Notes under the pieces: generated by a model
What the model saw: the letters and a program-made list of their open reading frames with translations, nothing else
What the model was told of the DNA's origin: nothing
Databases searched by the model: none
Assembly: GCA_018970725.1 (NCBI GenBank)
Contig: JAGWVU010000009.1
Coordinates: forward strand, 58,130 to 122,129
Reading direction: 5' to 3'
DNA from: Verrucomicrobiota bacterium
GTDB taxonomy: Bacteria > Verrucomicrobiota > Verrucomicrobiia > Verrucomicrobiales > DEV007
Length of the DNA: 64,000 bases
Shown here: piece by piece, positions 36,441 to 47,094 of the stretch
Numbering within the stretch: the stretch's first letter is position 1
Layout: every line of letters begins with the position of its first letter
Program-made: the position numbers and the translations under genes

Positions 36441-37211
36441 ATGGAGATTCAAACCGACCGCATCGCGGACATCGCCCGGCAAGCCGGCGAAGTCATTCTC
36501 GAAGTCTATCGCCAACCGTTTCCCGTCGACTTCAAGCCGGACGATTCTCCAGTCACCGATGCGGACCGGCGGGCCAACGAGGTCATCCTCCGCTCCTTGC
36601 GCGATGCCTATCCGGACATCCCCTGGATCTCCGAGGAGAGCAAGGCCACCCCTTTCGCAGAACGCCGCGGCTGGAAACGATTCTGGCTCATCGATCCCCT
36701 CGACGGCACCAAGGAGTTCATCAAGAAAAACGGGGAATTCACCGTGAACATCGCCCTGGTCGAAGATGGCGTCCCGGTCCTCGGCGTCGTCTATCAACCC
36801 GTCACCGGGACCCTTTACAGCGCCAAAAAGGGAGCCGGGGCCAGTCGCACGGATTCGACCGGCGTCACCGTGCCTCTGCACGGAGGTCCCCACTATCGCG
36901 ACCGGAACGTGGTCAACGTGGTGGCGAGTCGCTCCCACATGTCCCCGGAAACGCAGGCGTTCATCGATGATCTGGGAAAATCCGGCCACGAAGTCCATCT
37001 CACCTCGGCAGGCAGCTCCCTCAAGCTCTGCCTCGTCGCCGAAGGCAGGGCCGACGTCTATCCCCGGTTCGGCCCCACCATGGAATGGGATACCGCGGCC
37101 GCTCACGCCGTGGTCCTCGAAGCCGGTCGCAAGGTGACCCGGCATCCTTCCGGAGAGCCTCTCCTCTACAACAAGGAGAATCTGACGAACCCCTGGTTTC
37201 TCGTCGAATGA
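36441..37211 (+). CDS. cysQ: 3'(2'),5'-bisphosphate nucleotidase
   Basis: 256 residues of the inositol monophosphatase superfamily. Metal sites are visible: DDSPVTDADRRAN, WISEESK, IDPLDGTKEFIKKNGEFTVN and PTMEWDTAAAHAV. The TKEFI form of the DPLDGT motif and the LYNKENLTNPWFL C-terminus point to CysQ, which removes 3'-phosphate from PAP or PAPS in sulfate assimilation. Its stop overlaps the start of the DUF2752 gene as ATGA. No other sulfate-assimilation gene is near. Confidence 0.92.
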   Translation: MEIQTDRIADIARQAGEVILEVYRQPFPVDFKPDDSPVTDADRRANEVILRSLRDAYPDIPWISEESKATPFAERRGWKRFWLIDPLDGTKEFIKKNGEFTVNIALVEDGVPVLGVVYQPVTGTLYSAKKGAGASRTDSTGVTVPLHGGPHYRDRNVVNVVASRSHMSPETQAFIDDLGKSGHEVHLTSAGSSLKLCLVAEGRADVYPRFGPTMEWDTAAAHAVVLEAGRKVTRHPSGEPLLYNKENLTNPWFLVE

Positions 37212-37624
37212 AAGTGCTCTGGGTGCGCCTGCCGGGCTCCGCCCGAGGGCTCGCGACCTTTCTGCTTCTCCTCGCCATTGCCGGGGCCACCGCCCTCCGC
37301 ATCTTCCCCCTCCTTGAGCCCCTCGTTCTGGCCCGCCCCTCCACCTGTGCCTTGAAACTGCTCACTGGTTATCCTTGCCTCGCCTGCCGCGGCACCCGGG
37401 CCGCCTTGGCCCTCGCCCACGGGGCACCGGGCCGGGCCTTCTTCCTCAACCCGCTCGCCACCCTGCTGATCGGCACCACCCTCCTGGCCGCAGCCTGGGC
37501 CGCGGTGCGGGGGGAGATTCCCACTCTCCGCCCCATCCCCCGCCCCTGGGCCATCCTCCTCTGGATTCTCGGCGCCCTCACGCTCCTTGGAAACTGGGCC
37601 TACGTCATCGCGGCCGGCGGTTGA
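37208..37624 (+). CDS. DUF2752 membrane protein
   Basis: 138 residues from the ATG at 37208, overlapping the cysQ stop by four bases. Three membrane helices (ATFLLLLAIAGATALRIF, ATLLIGTTLLAAAWAAV, AILLWILGALTLLGNWAYVI). The family signature is a Cys-rich reentrant motif, here LTGYPCLACRGTRAALALAHG, close to the usual CPxCGxTR. DUF2752 proteins have no established function. Coupling to cysQ is probably positional. Confidence 0.82.
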   Translation: MKVLWVRLPGSARGLATFLLLLAIAGATALRIFPLLEPLVLARPSTCALKLLTGYPCLACRGTRAALALAHGAPGRAFFLNPLATLLIGTTLLAAAWAAVRGEIPTLRPIPRPWAILLWILGALTLLGNWAYVIAAGG

Positions 37625-37651
37625 CCTTCCCTTGCACGACGCGGTTCCCCC

Positions 37652-39454
37652 ATGCTTCTCCTCACCCTGACATTTCACCTTCTCCTCGAAGCGGCGGGCA
37701 CGCCGAGGGCAGGCCTTGTCCTCGTGGATCAAAAAGCATCACCGTATTCCATTCATGTCGCACCGGGAGCACCGAATTCCGTCCGGCTCGCGGGAGAGGA
37801 AATGCAGCGGGTGATCCGGCTCGCAACCGGCTGCACCCTGCCGGTCACCGCGGAAGCCAGGGCCCCCATGATCTGTCTCGGCGACAATGCGGCGGCGCGC
37901 GCCGCGGGAGTAAGCTCCGAAGCGTTGGCTGAAGAGTTCTTTCATCTCACCATCATCGGGGATTCCGTGTTCATCTTGGGAAACGACACCGCTGACGGCG
38001 CGAAAACCCGGCGGGGCGGAGCCAGCAAGGGAACGCTCTTCGGTGCTTATGCCTTTCTCGAACGCGTGATCGGCGCACGCTGGATCATGCCGGGAGAACT
38101 GGGCGAAATCATTCCACACCATGAGTATCTGGTAGTGCCTCCGACCCACCTCACCGAGGGGCCATCGTTTGCCTCGAGGCAATTGGAGTTGAGCGATCCA
38201 CCGATGGTGCGGCAATGGGCTTTGAGGAACCGCGTGGGTACCCAACCCGGGGAGGCAGGATCCCTGTGCGTGGATTCAACCCATTCATGGAATGAACTGA
38301 TGCCACCCGCCCTCACGGCATCCCATCCGGAATGGTCAGCGGTGAACCCGTATCCCGAAAAGCCGAACTACAAGTTCTGCACGCGCACCCCGGAGGCGGT
38401 AGCCGCGTTCACCCGGAATCTGCTCAAGAAGCTCGATGCCGATCCGACGCGTTTCATGAAGAGCGCGGCTCCTTCGGACGGACAGAGTTTCTGCCGCTGC
38501 GACCGTTGCCTGCCTCACATCACGCGCAACCGGCATGGCAGGGAATCGACCACACGCAATCTTTTGGACTTTTACAACACCGTGGCGGACACCATCGCCC
38601 GAACTCACCCGGATCGCATGATTGGCGCGCTGGTGTATGGCACCAACGAGTATCCGCCCTCGGAAACACAAATGCTGAACGAACACTTGTTTGTCGAGTG
38701 GGCACCGCTCGATATCTATGGGCTGGGACTCCACAAGGAGGCTTATCGCGAAGCGTTCGATTCCCTCGCCGGCGGGTGGCGCCGGATGACGCCTAACCTG
38801 GGTTACTCCAACTATCTGCACTGGCATCGCTCCCGCGGCTGCGCCCCGCTGGCCCCCGCGCCGGAGTTGATGAAGCTGGAGTTTGCCACCCTGAAGAAGC
38901 ATGGCGTGCAAAGCGTGCGCGAGGCCGTGGATCCAAATTGGGCCTACGCAGGTCCGAACAACTGGCTCCTGGCGCGTCTCCTCTGGCAAGCCGACGCGGA
39001 TGTGGATGCGCTCTACCGGGAGTGGCTGGATCTCGCTTATGATGCCGGTGCGGAACCCATGGGGCGCCTTTACCACCTCCTGGATGACGCGTTCCGCAGG
39101 TTCAAGCAGCAGGATGAACCCTTTCACTACTCCGTCGGCCAATACGATATCGATAAACCAAAGATCCTGAAGATCTACCTGCCACTGCTGCCACACATGG
39201 ACCGGTTATGCCGTGAGGCTCTTGCAAGAACAAAGGATCAAAGGGCGCAACAACGCATCGGCCTGTTCATGGACAATCTGAAGTTTTTCCATCACGAACT
39301 GGCTCGCGCCGGTTACCCCCTTCCTGACCAGACCTTCGGGTTTGCCTTGTCCGATGCCGAATTCGCCGCATTCTCGGCCAGTCCGGAAACTCCCGGAGCC
39401 CCTCCCTCACGCTACTTCATGCGCCAGGCGGGGCCACTGCCTCCCTTCGATTGA
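37652..39454 (+). CDS. DUF4838 (alpha-glucuronidase-like) secreted protein
   Basis: 600 residues. The N-terminal ~140 residues resemble the GH67-type beta-alpha accessory domain (RLAGEEMQRVIRLATGCTLPV, GTLFGAYAFLERVIGARWIMPGE). The large C-terminal part fits DUF4838, with the Cys-rich SDGQSFCRCDRCLP loop and the WAPLDIYGLGLH stretch. A signal peptide is possible but weak (MLLLTLTFHLLLEAAG). Such proteins are predicted glycan-acting enzymes, but no activity is established. Its codon use looks less GC-biased at third positions than cysQ before it, a possible sign of acquisition. It converges on the DUF1552 gene with seven bases between. Confidence 0.8.
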   Translation: MLLLTLTFHLLLEAAGTPRAGLVLVDQKASPYSIHVAPGAPNSVRLAGEEMQRVIRLATGCTLPVTAEARAPMICLGDNAAARAAGVSSEALAEEFFHLTIIGDSVFILGNDTADGAKTRRGGASKGTLFGAYAFLERVIGARWIMPGELGEIIPHHEYLVVPPTHLTEGPSFASRQLELSDPPMVRQWALRNRVGTQPGEAGSLCVDSTHSWNELMPPALTASHPEWSAVNPYPEKPNYKFCTRTPEAVAAFTRNLLKKLDADPTRFMKSAAPSDGQSFCRCDRCLPHITRNRHGRESTTRNLLDFYNTVADTIARTHPDRMIGALVYGTNEYPPSETQMLNEHLFVEWAPLDIYGLGLHKEAYREAFDSLAGGWRRMTPNLGYSNYLHWHRSRGCAPLAPAPELMKLEFATLKKHGVQSVREAVDPNWAYAGPNNWLLARLLWQADADVDALYREWLDLAYDAGAEPMGRLYHLLDDAFRRFKQQDEPFHYSVGQYDIDKPKILKIYLPLLPHMDRLCREALARTKDQRAQQRIGLFMDNLKFFHHELARAGYPLPDQTFGFALSDAEFAAFSASPETPGAPPSRYFMRQAGPLPPFD

Positions 39455-39461
39455 GCGCGCC

Positions 39462-40736
39462 TCACCCCGCGTCCAAGCCCTTCATCGTTCCCGTGCTGCT
39501 GGCAAACTGGTCAGTCTCGATCCCCTGACGCTGGAGCATGGATACGAAGAGATTGGGTAGCGGGTAATTGTTCGTTTTGTCGAAGGCAAGGTGCTGGCCG
39601 TGTTTCCAGCCGCCGCCAGCGAGGAGGATGGGAAGGTTCCGGTTGTCGTGGTTGTTGCCGTTGCTCAGGTTGCTGCCGTAAAGGACTTGCGTATGGTCGA
39701 GCAGCGTCCCGCCGCCTTCCTGCGAGGCGCGCAGCTTGGCCAGGAGGCGGTTGAGTTCGCGGAACTCGGCGAGTTCGAGATTTTTCAGCTCGCGCAGCTT
39801 GTCCTCCCGGTTGGCGTGGTGGGAGAGGTTGTGGGTCTCACTGGTCACGCCGGGGATGTTCTCACTGAAGAACTGGAGCTGGATCATGAGCGTGATGAGG
39901 CGCGTGCTGTCGGTGGTGAACGCTAGGTGCGCCAGGTCATACATGGCCCGGACCTTTTCGAGCAGAAAGTCGCTCTCCCGCGGCGGAGGCAGATCGAGCT
40001 TCGGCTTGGGCTTGTGTTCCCATTCCTCGGCGATGAGCAACCGCTTCTCGACCTCGCGCACCGAGGTGAAATACTGCTCGAGACGGTCCCTGTCCGCCTG
40101 GCCGAGTTGTTTGCGCAAGGCGCCGGCCCGGTCCGCGACGGCGTCGAGGATGCTGCGACCGACGCGGAGTTGGGCGACCTGCTTTTCGACCTCGGTCGCG
40201 TCCCCGGCGACGAAGAGCGCCTTGAAGACCTGGGCGGGGCTGCGCTCCGCGGGGAGCATCACGCCGCTGGAGGTGAAGGAGAGCGATTGGTTGCCGCTTT
40301 TTGAGACCACGAGCGGCAGCGCGGCGACGCGCGTGAGATGGCCGATGCGCTCGGCGGCGAATTGATCGAGCGAGATGCTGTTGCGGAAGGAGGCGGTGCC
40401 GGGCTGCGGCGCGGCGGTGAGGTAGGACACCTCCGCCGAATGGCCGCCGGTGACGTCGGGGTGCGAGGTGCCGGAGAAGACGGTAAATTGATCACGGTGC
40501 TCCTTGAGCGCCTCCAGATAAGGCGTGAGCGCGTAACCGGGGCCGGCCTGCTCCGGAAAAAAGTGACGTTCCAGCACGCCGAGGTTCGTGCAGATGGCGA
40601 AGATGCGGCGCGGCGGGTCCGGTTCCTTGCCGAAGGCTTCGAGGAACGGCAGGGCCATCATCGCCCCGGAAGCGCGGAGCAAGGTGCGGCGGGGAAGGTT
40701 CATGGGGAGACGGGTTTTCGGTGGTGGTGGATTCAT
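39462..40736 (-). CDS. DUF1552 secreted protein
   Basis: 424 residues if it starts at the ATG at 40736, which overlaps the preceding gene's stop as ATGA; the ATG at 40703 (MNLPRRTLLRASGAMM) would also suit. A Tat-like or Sec signal LPRRTLLRASGAMMALPFLEAF leads into the DUF1552 body (RRIFAICTNLGVLERHFFP, VFSGTSHPDVTGGHSAEVSYLT, TQVLYGSNLSNGNNHDNRNLP). DUF1552 proteins are nearly always paired with DUF1592-type cytochrome proteins, as here. The family is related to DUF1501 and the sulfatase/alkaline phosphatase fold. Activity is unknown. Confidence 0.92.
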   Translation of the reverse strand: MNPPPPKTRLPMNLPRRTLLRASGAMMALPFLEAFGKEPDPPRRIFAICTNLGVLERHFFPEQAGPGYALTPYLEALKEHRDQFTVFSGTSHPDVTGGHSAEVSYLTAAPQPGTASFRNSISLDQFAAERIGHLTRVAALPLVVSKSGNQSLSFTSSGVMLPAERSPAQVFKALFVAGDATEVEKQVAQLRVGRSILDAVADRAGALRKQLGQADRDRLEQYFTSVREVEKRLLIAEEWEHKPKPKLDLPPPRESDFLLEKVRAMYDLAHLAFTTDSTRLITLMIQLQFFSENIPGVTSETHNLSHHANREDKLRELKNLELAEFRELNRLLAKLRASQEGGGTLLDHTQVLYGSNLSNGNNHDNRNLPILLAGGGWKHGQHLAFDKTNNYPLPNLFVSMLQRQGIETDQFASSTGTMKGLDAG

Positions 40737-43369
40737 TTCGCGAAGAGCGGGCTCGCGGCGATCTGTTCAAGGATCGTGCGCAGTCCGTGGTGCGAAGGTT
40801 TGGTCCGGGCGACGATGGCCTCGATCTCCTCCCGATCGCCGAACCGCGGGGCGCGTCCGGTGGCGTAGGTGAGGAGCTGGCGGATCACGTTCCGCGCCAG
40901 GGCATCCTCGTCCTCCAGCAGCAGGGCGCGCAGTTCGTTGATGTCCTTGAAGGGACGGCCATCCGCGAGTGCGCCGCTGGCATCGACCGGGGAACCGAGG
41001 CGCATCTTCACCCGATTCCTCAGGAACGCGGTGTCGCTCACGATCTCAACGGTCGGCTCCTCGACTGTCCTGACGTCCTTTCCTTTCCCCACCCGGATCA
41101 TCTTCGGCTTCCCGGCGAGGCGGTAGTGATCGCGCCAACCGCCGATGGCGTCGAAATTTTCCAGCGCGAACCCCGGCGGATCCATCCTCGCATGGCAGGA
41201 AGCGCAGGCGGCATCGGCCCGGTGCTTCTCGATCATCTCGCGGATGGTGACGGCACCGGTGGCGTCGGGCTCGATGGCGGGAATGTTTGGCGGCGGTGGC
41301 TGGCGCGGGATGCCGAGGATGCGCTCCATGACCCAGACGCCCCGCTGCACGGGCGACGTCGCGGTGCCGTTGGCGGTGACCTTGAGGACGGAGGCCTGGG
41401 TGAGCAGCCCGCCGCGCGGCGAACCGGGCGGCAGCCGCACCTCGCGAAACGCGCTCCCGGCGACCCCGCGCAGCCCGTAGAGTTCCGCCAGGCGTTGGTT
41501 GACGAGGACCGTGTCCCCCCCGATGAGCCCGCGCACGCCGGCGTCACGCTCCAGCATCCGGCGGAAATCCCCGCGCGTCTCGGCCAGCATCGAGTCGTGC
41601 AACCACGCGTCATACTCGGGGTAGAGCGCCGGGTCGGGCGTGGTGAAGTCGATCTTCTTCAGCTCGAGCCATTCATCGAGGAAATGTTCGACGAATCGCG
41701 CCGACCGGGCATCGGCGAGCAGGCGCCGCACCTGTTGCGTCCGGACCCCGGGCTGCGAGAGTCTCCCTTGCGCGGCGAGTTGGAGCAGTTCGTCGTCGGG
41801 CGGTGCGTTCCACAAAAAATACGAGAGGCGCGAGGCGAGCGCGTGGTCGCCGGGCTCGAGTCCCAGCAGGAGAAAATCCGGGGAGCAAAGGATCGACTTG
41901 TAACCCGCCAACATCGCCGTCGCGAAACTGGCCCCACCCTGCAACTGGCGCTCGACGATGGCGGCATAGCTCTCGATGTCCGCGACGGAGGCGGGACGGC
42001 GGAAGGCCTGGGTGGCGAATTTCGTGAGCAACGGGCGCGGGTCGACGCCCGGGGCCGCATCGCCGAACAGCTGCCGATGGCTCGCCGGGGGCCATTGGTC
42101 GAGGAGCGGTCCTGCCACCTCGAACCAATCGAACGCCACCGCCGGCCCCTCGTAGGCGCGCACGCCCTCGCTGGAACCGGAGTTGCTCGCGCCCACCGCA
42201 GGCAGCGTCATGGCGTGAAAGGAAACCCTCTCGTCCGGATTCAGCCAAACCTTGAACTCGTGGACCTTCGGCTCGAGCGACGGCGCATCGAAATAGCCGA
42301 TCGGCGTGCCGTTGAGCGATGCCCGCACGACCTGGGCCACCTCCCCATCACCGTGGAACGCGACATTCTCCATCCACTCCCGTGCGGGCGTTTCCGCGGG
42401 GAGGCGGGTGTATTCCCAGACGCCGCCGGCGTTCTGAAAATACGGTTGGTCGAAGGTGGTGAACTGCCGCACGAGCCCGCGCTTCGAGGCCCCGGCCCGC
42501 GTGCGCATCCAGCGCAGGCTCCACGCGGAAAATCTCACGCGATACCAGCCGCTCACCGGCGGGCGGAAACGATCGGGCTGCAAGCCCTGCGGCTGAACCC
42601 GGCCGATGACGCTGGTGAGCAAGGCCACGGAATCCGCCTCCCCCTTGAACTGCGCCCAGCGGACCACGTTGCGGAGATCCGTCTCCGGATTGCCGGTGAT
42701 CGAAGTCGTGAGACCGGGCGCGAGTTCGCGACCCTTCAGCGGCACCGCGCAATGCACCCGGATGGCTCCGACCACCGTGCGCTGCAGGGCCGCCGGCTCG
42801 CGCCAGACCTTGGTCGCGGGCTTTTTGCCGTCCTTCACCATGGCCAGGTTCAGCGCCACTTCCGCAGCCTCCATGTATTTTCCGATGAGGACCGGCGAAA
42901 AGTCGAGCGCGCCGCCCACCTTGTCGAACCCGGCCTGTTGCCCGTCCTCGGGCAGCAATTCCTTCACCCGCAGGAGCGGCAGGTGGAGCAAATCGCGCAA
43001 GGTGCTCTCGTATTCGACCCGGTTCAGGCGCCGCACCGCTGCGAGCGGTTGCTGCGACTCCGCCTCCAGCAAAGCGGCATGGAGTTCGCCGAGAAAGGCC
43101 GCACGCTCCCCGCTCTCCGGCTGGTCCGCCTTTTTCGGCGGCATTTCGCCCTGCCTCACCCGGTCGAAGACCCGCACGAGGCGATTCAGGTGATCCAGGT
43201 CCGGGTTCGCGAGGGAAAGTTGATCGACCCGAAAATGGCCCTTTTGCACCTCGTCATCGTGACACTCGGAGCAATGGCGATCGAGAAACGCGCGGGCCGC
43301 GGGCGGGAAATCGGCGGCAGGCAGCGGGACCACGCCGAGCGCGAGGCCGAGGACAAGGGCGGGATTCAT
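40733..43369 (-). CDS. DUF1587/DUF1592/DUF1588/DUF1585-type secreted cytochrome protein
   Basis: 878 residues from the ATG at 43369 (MNPALVLGLALGVVPLPA, signal peptide). An N-terminal haem site reads RHCSECHDDEVQKGHFRVDQL, with the axial Met probably in GEMPPKKADQP (PSCyt1-like). The family blocks follow: RLNRVEYESTLRDLLHL (DUF1587), ALASRLSYFLWNAPPDDELL (DUF1592), LTQASVLKVTANGTATSPVQ (DUF1588), and the C-terminal DUF1585 block, with a further CASCHARMDPPGFALENFD haem site. It is paired with the DUF1552 gene through an ATGA overlap. A role in extracellular redox breakdown of polymers is often proposed for the family but not shown. Confidence 0.93.
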   Translation of the reverse strand: MNPALVLGLALGVVPLPAADFPPAARAFLDRHCSECHDDEVQKGHFRVDQLSLANPDLDHLNRLVRVFDRVRQGEMPPKKADQPESGERAAFLGELHAALLEAESQQPLAAVRRLNRVEYESTLRDLLHLPLLRVKELLPEDGQQAGFDKVGGALDFSPVLIGKYMEAAEVALNLAMVKDGKKPATKVWREPAALQRTVVGAIRVHCAVPLKGRELAPGLTTSITGNPETDLRNVVRWAQFKGEADSVALLTSVIGRVQPQGLQPDRFRPPVSGWYRVRFSAWSLRWMRTRAGASKRGLVRQFTTFDQPYFQNAGGVWEYTRLPAETPAREWMENVAFHGDGEVAQVVRASLNGTPIGYFDAPSLEPKVHEFKVWLNPDERVSFHAMTLPAVGASNSGSSEGVRAYEGPAVAFDWFEVAGPLLDQWPPASHRQLFGDAAPGVDPRPLLTKFATQAFRRPASVADIESYAAIVERQLQGGASFATAMLAGYKSILCSPDFLLLGLEPGDHALASRLSYFLWNAPPDDELLQLAAQGRLSQPGVRTQQVRRLLADARSARFVEHFLDEWLELKKIDFTTPDPALYPEYDAWLHDSMLAETRGDFRRMLERDAGVRGLIGGDTVLVNQRLAELYGLRGVAGSAFREVRLPPGSPRGGLLTQASVLKVTANGTATSPVQRGVWVMERILGIPRQPPPPNIPAIEPDATGAVTIREMIEKHRADAACASCHARMDPPGFALENFDAIGGWRDHYRLAGKPKMIRVGKGKDVRTVEEPTVEIVSDTAFLRNRVKMRLGSPVDASGALADGRPFKDINELRALLLEDEDALARNVIRQLLTYATGRAPRFGDREEIEAIVARTKPSHHGLRTILEQIAASPLFAK

Positions 43370-43586
43370 GCGGCTGGAACCACCGGGCGGGCTCGGCTGG
43401 TAGGAGGTCATACCACTTCAAAAACGGCGGCGGCCCACCGCTTCTTTCAACGGGAACCTTCCGCCGGCAAATTCCCGCCGCCCCGACCGCGACCTCCGTT
43501 TCTCCGGGGATGGGGTCTCAACCGGAACGATTCACCGGTTGACCCGACCCCGACCATGGTGGACTCTCCCGGCGTCTCTTTTCTAG

Positions 43587-44888
<1,302 letters not shown>

Positions 44889-44921
44889 GACGGGCATTGG
44901 AAGTTGAGTCCGGCTCCCTTG

Positions 44922-44967
44922 GGGTGCAGGGTGAAAGTCATCGTGCTTTCTCCCCGCACCCTTTTTT
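44922..44967 (+). terminator. intrinsic terminator after eno
   Basis: A 16-base stem (GGGTGCAGGGTGAAAG at 44922-44937 with CTTTCTCCCCGCACCC at 44946-44961) pairs at 14 of 16 positions around an eight-base loop. Six T residues follow at 44962-44967. This is a textbook rho-independent terminator, and places the release-factor-like gene in a separate transcript or under read-through. Confidence 0.85.
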
Positions 44968-44980
44968 ACGGCTCCCTCCC

Positions 44981-45385
44981 ATGAACGATGCAGAAGACTC
45001 CGTCCCTCTCGAGGAACGCATGGCCCGCCTCGGGATCTTCGAGGAAGATCTCCAGGAAAAATTCGTGCTCGGCTCCGGTCCCGGCGGCCAGAACATCAAC
45101 AAGACCGCCAACTGTGTCTTCCTCAAACATCTCCCGAGCGGCACCCATGTAAAATGCCAGGAAACCCGCTCCCGCGCCGCCAACCGGATCCGCGCCCGGG
45201 AACTGCTCTGTGACAGCATCGAGTCCGGGGCCCGGGCCGGGGAGAGCGAAGAGATCCAGACCAGGGAAAAGGCGCGCCGCCGCAATCGCAAACCCAGTGC
45301 CCGCGCCAAACGCCGCAACCTGGAAACAAAACGCCGGCGCTCCGAAGTGAAGCGCCGGCGCGGAAAGCCCGGGGACGGGGATTGA
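44981..45385 (+). CDS. GGQ-domain peptide-release / ribosome-rescue-like protein
   Basis: 134 residues from the ATG at 44981. The peptidyl-tRNA hydrolysis motif GSGPGGQNINKT (GGQ at 35-37) lies in the class I release factor catalytic domain, with CVFLKHLPSGTHVKCQETRSR following. There is no codon-recognition domain. The C-terminal ~45 residues are a highly basic tail (ARRRNRKPSARAKRRNLETK). This layout matches the small release-factor homologues of the ArfB/ICT1/C12orf65 type that act on stalled ribosomes through a basic tail. The exact orthologue is uncertain. Confidence 0.85.
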   Translation: MNDAEDSVPLEERMARLGIFEEDLQEKFVLGSGPGGQNINKTANCVFLKHLPSGTHVKCQETRSRAANRIRARELLCDSIESGARAGESEEIQTREKARRRNRKPSARAKRRNLETKRRRSEVKRRRGKPGDGD

Positions 45386-45395
45386 TCTCGTCAGA

Positions 45396-46970
45396 TCAGA
45401 CGGCGGACTCCTCAAGGTGCACCGGCTTGTAACCGCCGCGCGACCGGAAATAGAGGAACAACGCGATGTAAGCGACCAGCATGATGGCTGGGAAAACGGC
45501 CATCGAACCCAAGGCCTTCTGCTTGCTCTGTTCGCTCACGCTCTTGACCAACTCTTGGGCGGGCTTCTGCTTCTCCGCCGGCAGTTTGGCGATCAGCTCC
45601 GCCACCTTGGCGTCATCCACGGCCTCATAGCGCAGCACCTCGTAAATTTTCTTGGCCGTCTTGGCCGTGACCTGCCCCTCGACCACCAGGCCTTGAACCG
45701 CGGAGGAAACCTCCGGGCTGGCCAGCAAGGCTTCTTGTTGTGCCTTGGTCTGAAGGACGCCGATGTAGGGGAAGCCGAGGGTGCCGACGGCCAGCATTCC
45801 GATGCCCGAAATGGCGTTGAGGGTGAGGGCGCCGCCCTTGGGTGTCTGCTCGGAGACGACGCCGAGCATGGTCGGCCAGAAGAAGGTCTTGCCGAATCCG
45901 TAGAGGGTCGCTGCGGCGAAGATGGCCCCGAGCCCGTGAGCCCCGGAAAGCCAGGTCAACCCGGCGATCGCCAGGAGGGCGCTGACACAGAGGAGTCCGA
46001 GAGGTTGCAGCGCGTGCACAATGGGCCCGGCTTGGAAACGCAGAACCATCATGATGGCCGAGGTGTAAACGAGGATCCATCCCGGGTGGAATTTGACCAC
46101 GCCCTCCATGATTCCGGTGATCCATCCGTCCGTGCCGATCTCCGTGGTAGCGAGCGGAAGCATGATCAGGATCAAGACGAAAAGGAGCGGGCTGCCGAGT
46201 TGCTTGGTGTAAAGCCCGAAGCCGGCCACGATGCCGACGCCGACCAGCACCCAGAGAAGCTGCGGCACCGTCGGGAAGAAATCGATCAATTGGAGGGTGA
46301 CGAGGAAACCGACGACCAGCGCCCCAAGAATCCCAAACTCGCTAAGCATTTCCTTGTAGGAGATCCCTGCGGCCTCGCGCTCGCTCTTCGGGAAATCGAG
46401 TTTCACGAGCAGGAAGAAATAGATCAGGGCGGGCAGCGCGATCAGACCGACCTTGACGACCCACGGCACCGAATCGATGAAAATGGTGATGAGCCCGGCA
46501 ATCACGAGGCCACCCGGCCAGCCGGCGTGCAAGATGTTGAGCCACTTCGTCTTTTCCTTGCTGAACATGGTGGCCACCAACGGGTTGATGAACGCCTCCA
46601 CGGTTCCGTTCCCCAGCGCCAGGATCAGACTGCCCCAGAAGAGCATCTGGTAGGCGAGCGCGGTGTTCCCCCCCTTGCTGATGAAGTAGGCGGACACGCC
46701 CATCACCGCCCAGATCATGTGGCCGATGAAGGCGAAAAACATCGCCGTCTTGTAGCCAATGCGGTCGATGATCAAGCTGAAACCGATGATGCTGACGGCG
46801 AACGGCCAGATCCCGATTCCGGCCAAGCGACCCGCCTGGGCCGGGTCCAGGCTGAACTCGGCCGCCCAGGTGTTGATGAGGAACATGCGGGCGATGAACC
46901 CGAACGCCGTGGTGATCAGCGCGATGAAGCACCCCCAAAAGAGCGCCATGGACGGTTGTTTTTCAGACAT
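45396..46970 (-). CDS. MFS transporter
   Basis: 524 residues from the ATG at 46970 ([19 protein letters not shown]). About twelve membrane helices are visible, and the MFS loop motif appears as [17 protein letters not shown] hydrophilic insertion of ~65 residues (about 425-490, rich in Lys, Glu and Ala) separates the last two helices, which is unusual for MFS proteins. Conserved charged or aromatic stretches such as [15 protein letters not shown] suggest a FucP-like or nucleoside/sugar subfamily, but the substrate cannot be assigned. It is convergent with the GGQ gene, 10 bases apart. Confidence 0.85.
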   Translation of the reverse strand: MSEKQPSMALFWGCFIALITTAFGFIARMFLINTWAAEFSLDPAQAGRLAGIGIWPFAVSIIGFSLIIDRIGYKTAMFFAFIGHMIWAVMGVSAYFISKGGNTALAYQMLFWGSLILALGNGTVEAFINPLVATMFSKEKTKWLNILHAGWPGGLVIAGLITIFIDSVPWVVKVGLIALPALIYFFLLVKLDFPKSEREAAGISYKEMLSEFGILGALVVGFLVTLQLIDFFPTVPQLLWVLVGVGIVAGFGLYTKQLGSPLLFVLILIMLPLATTEIGTDGWITGIMEGVVKFHPGWILVYTSAIMMVLRFQAGPIVHALQPLGLLCVSALLAIAGLTWLSGAHGLGAIFAAATLYGFGKTFFWPTMLGVVSEQTPKGGALTLNAISGIGMLAVGTLGFPYIGVLQTKAQQEALLASPEVSSAVQGLVVEGQVTAKTAKKIYEVLRYEAVDDAKVAELIAKLPAEKQKPAQELVKSVSEQSKQKALGSMAVFPAIMLVAYIALFLYFRSRGGYKPVHLEESAV

Positions 46971-47094
46971 GATGAAGGTCAGGGATTGTGAAACCCGTTC
47001 GAGGGCCTCTTCCTTTACCACGCCATCGGCGGGCAACAACACGAAAAAGTGTGGGACCTTGAAGGTTTTTCCCGCTTTTTCGTCTCCAGGGCCT

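Noticed and set aside
46984..46996. A half-site TTGTGAAA upstream of the MFS gene
   Set aside because: No second half at the right spacing, so it does not match the palindromes before atpB and nuoD.
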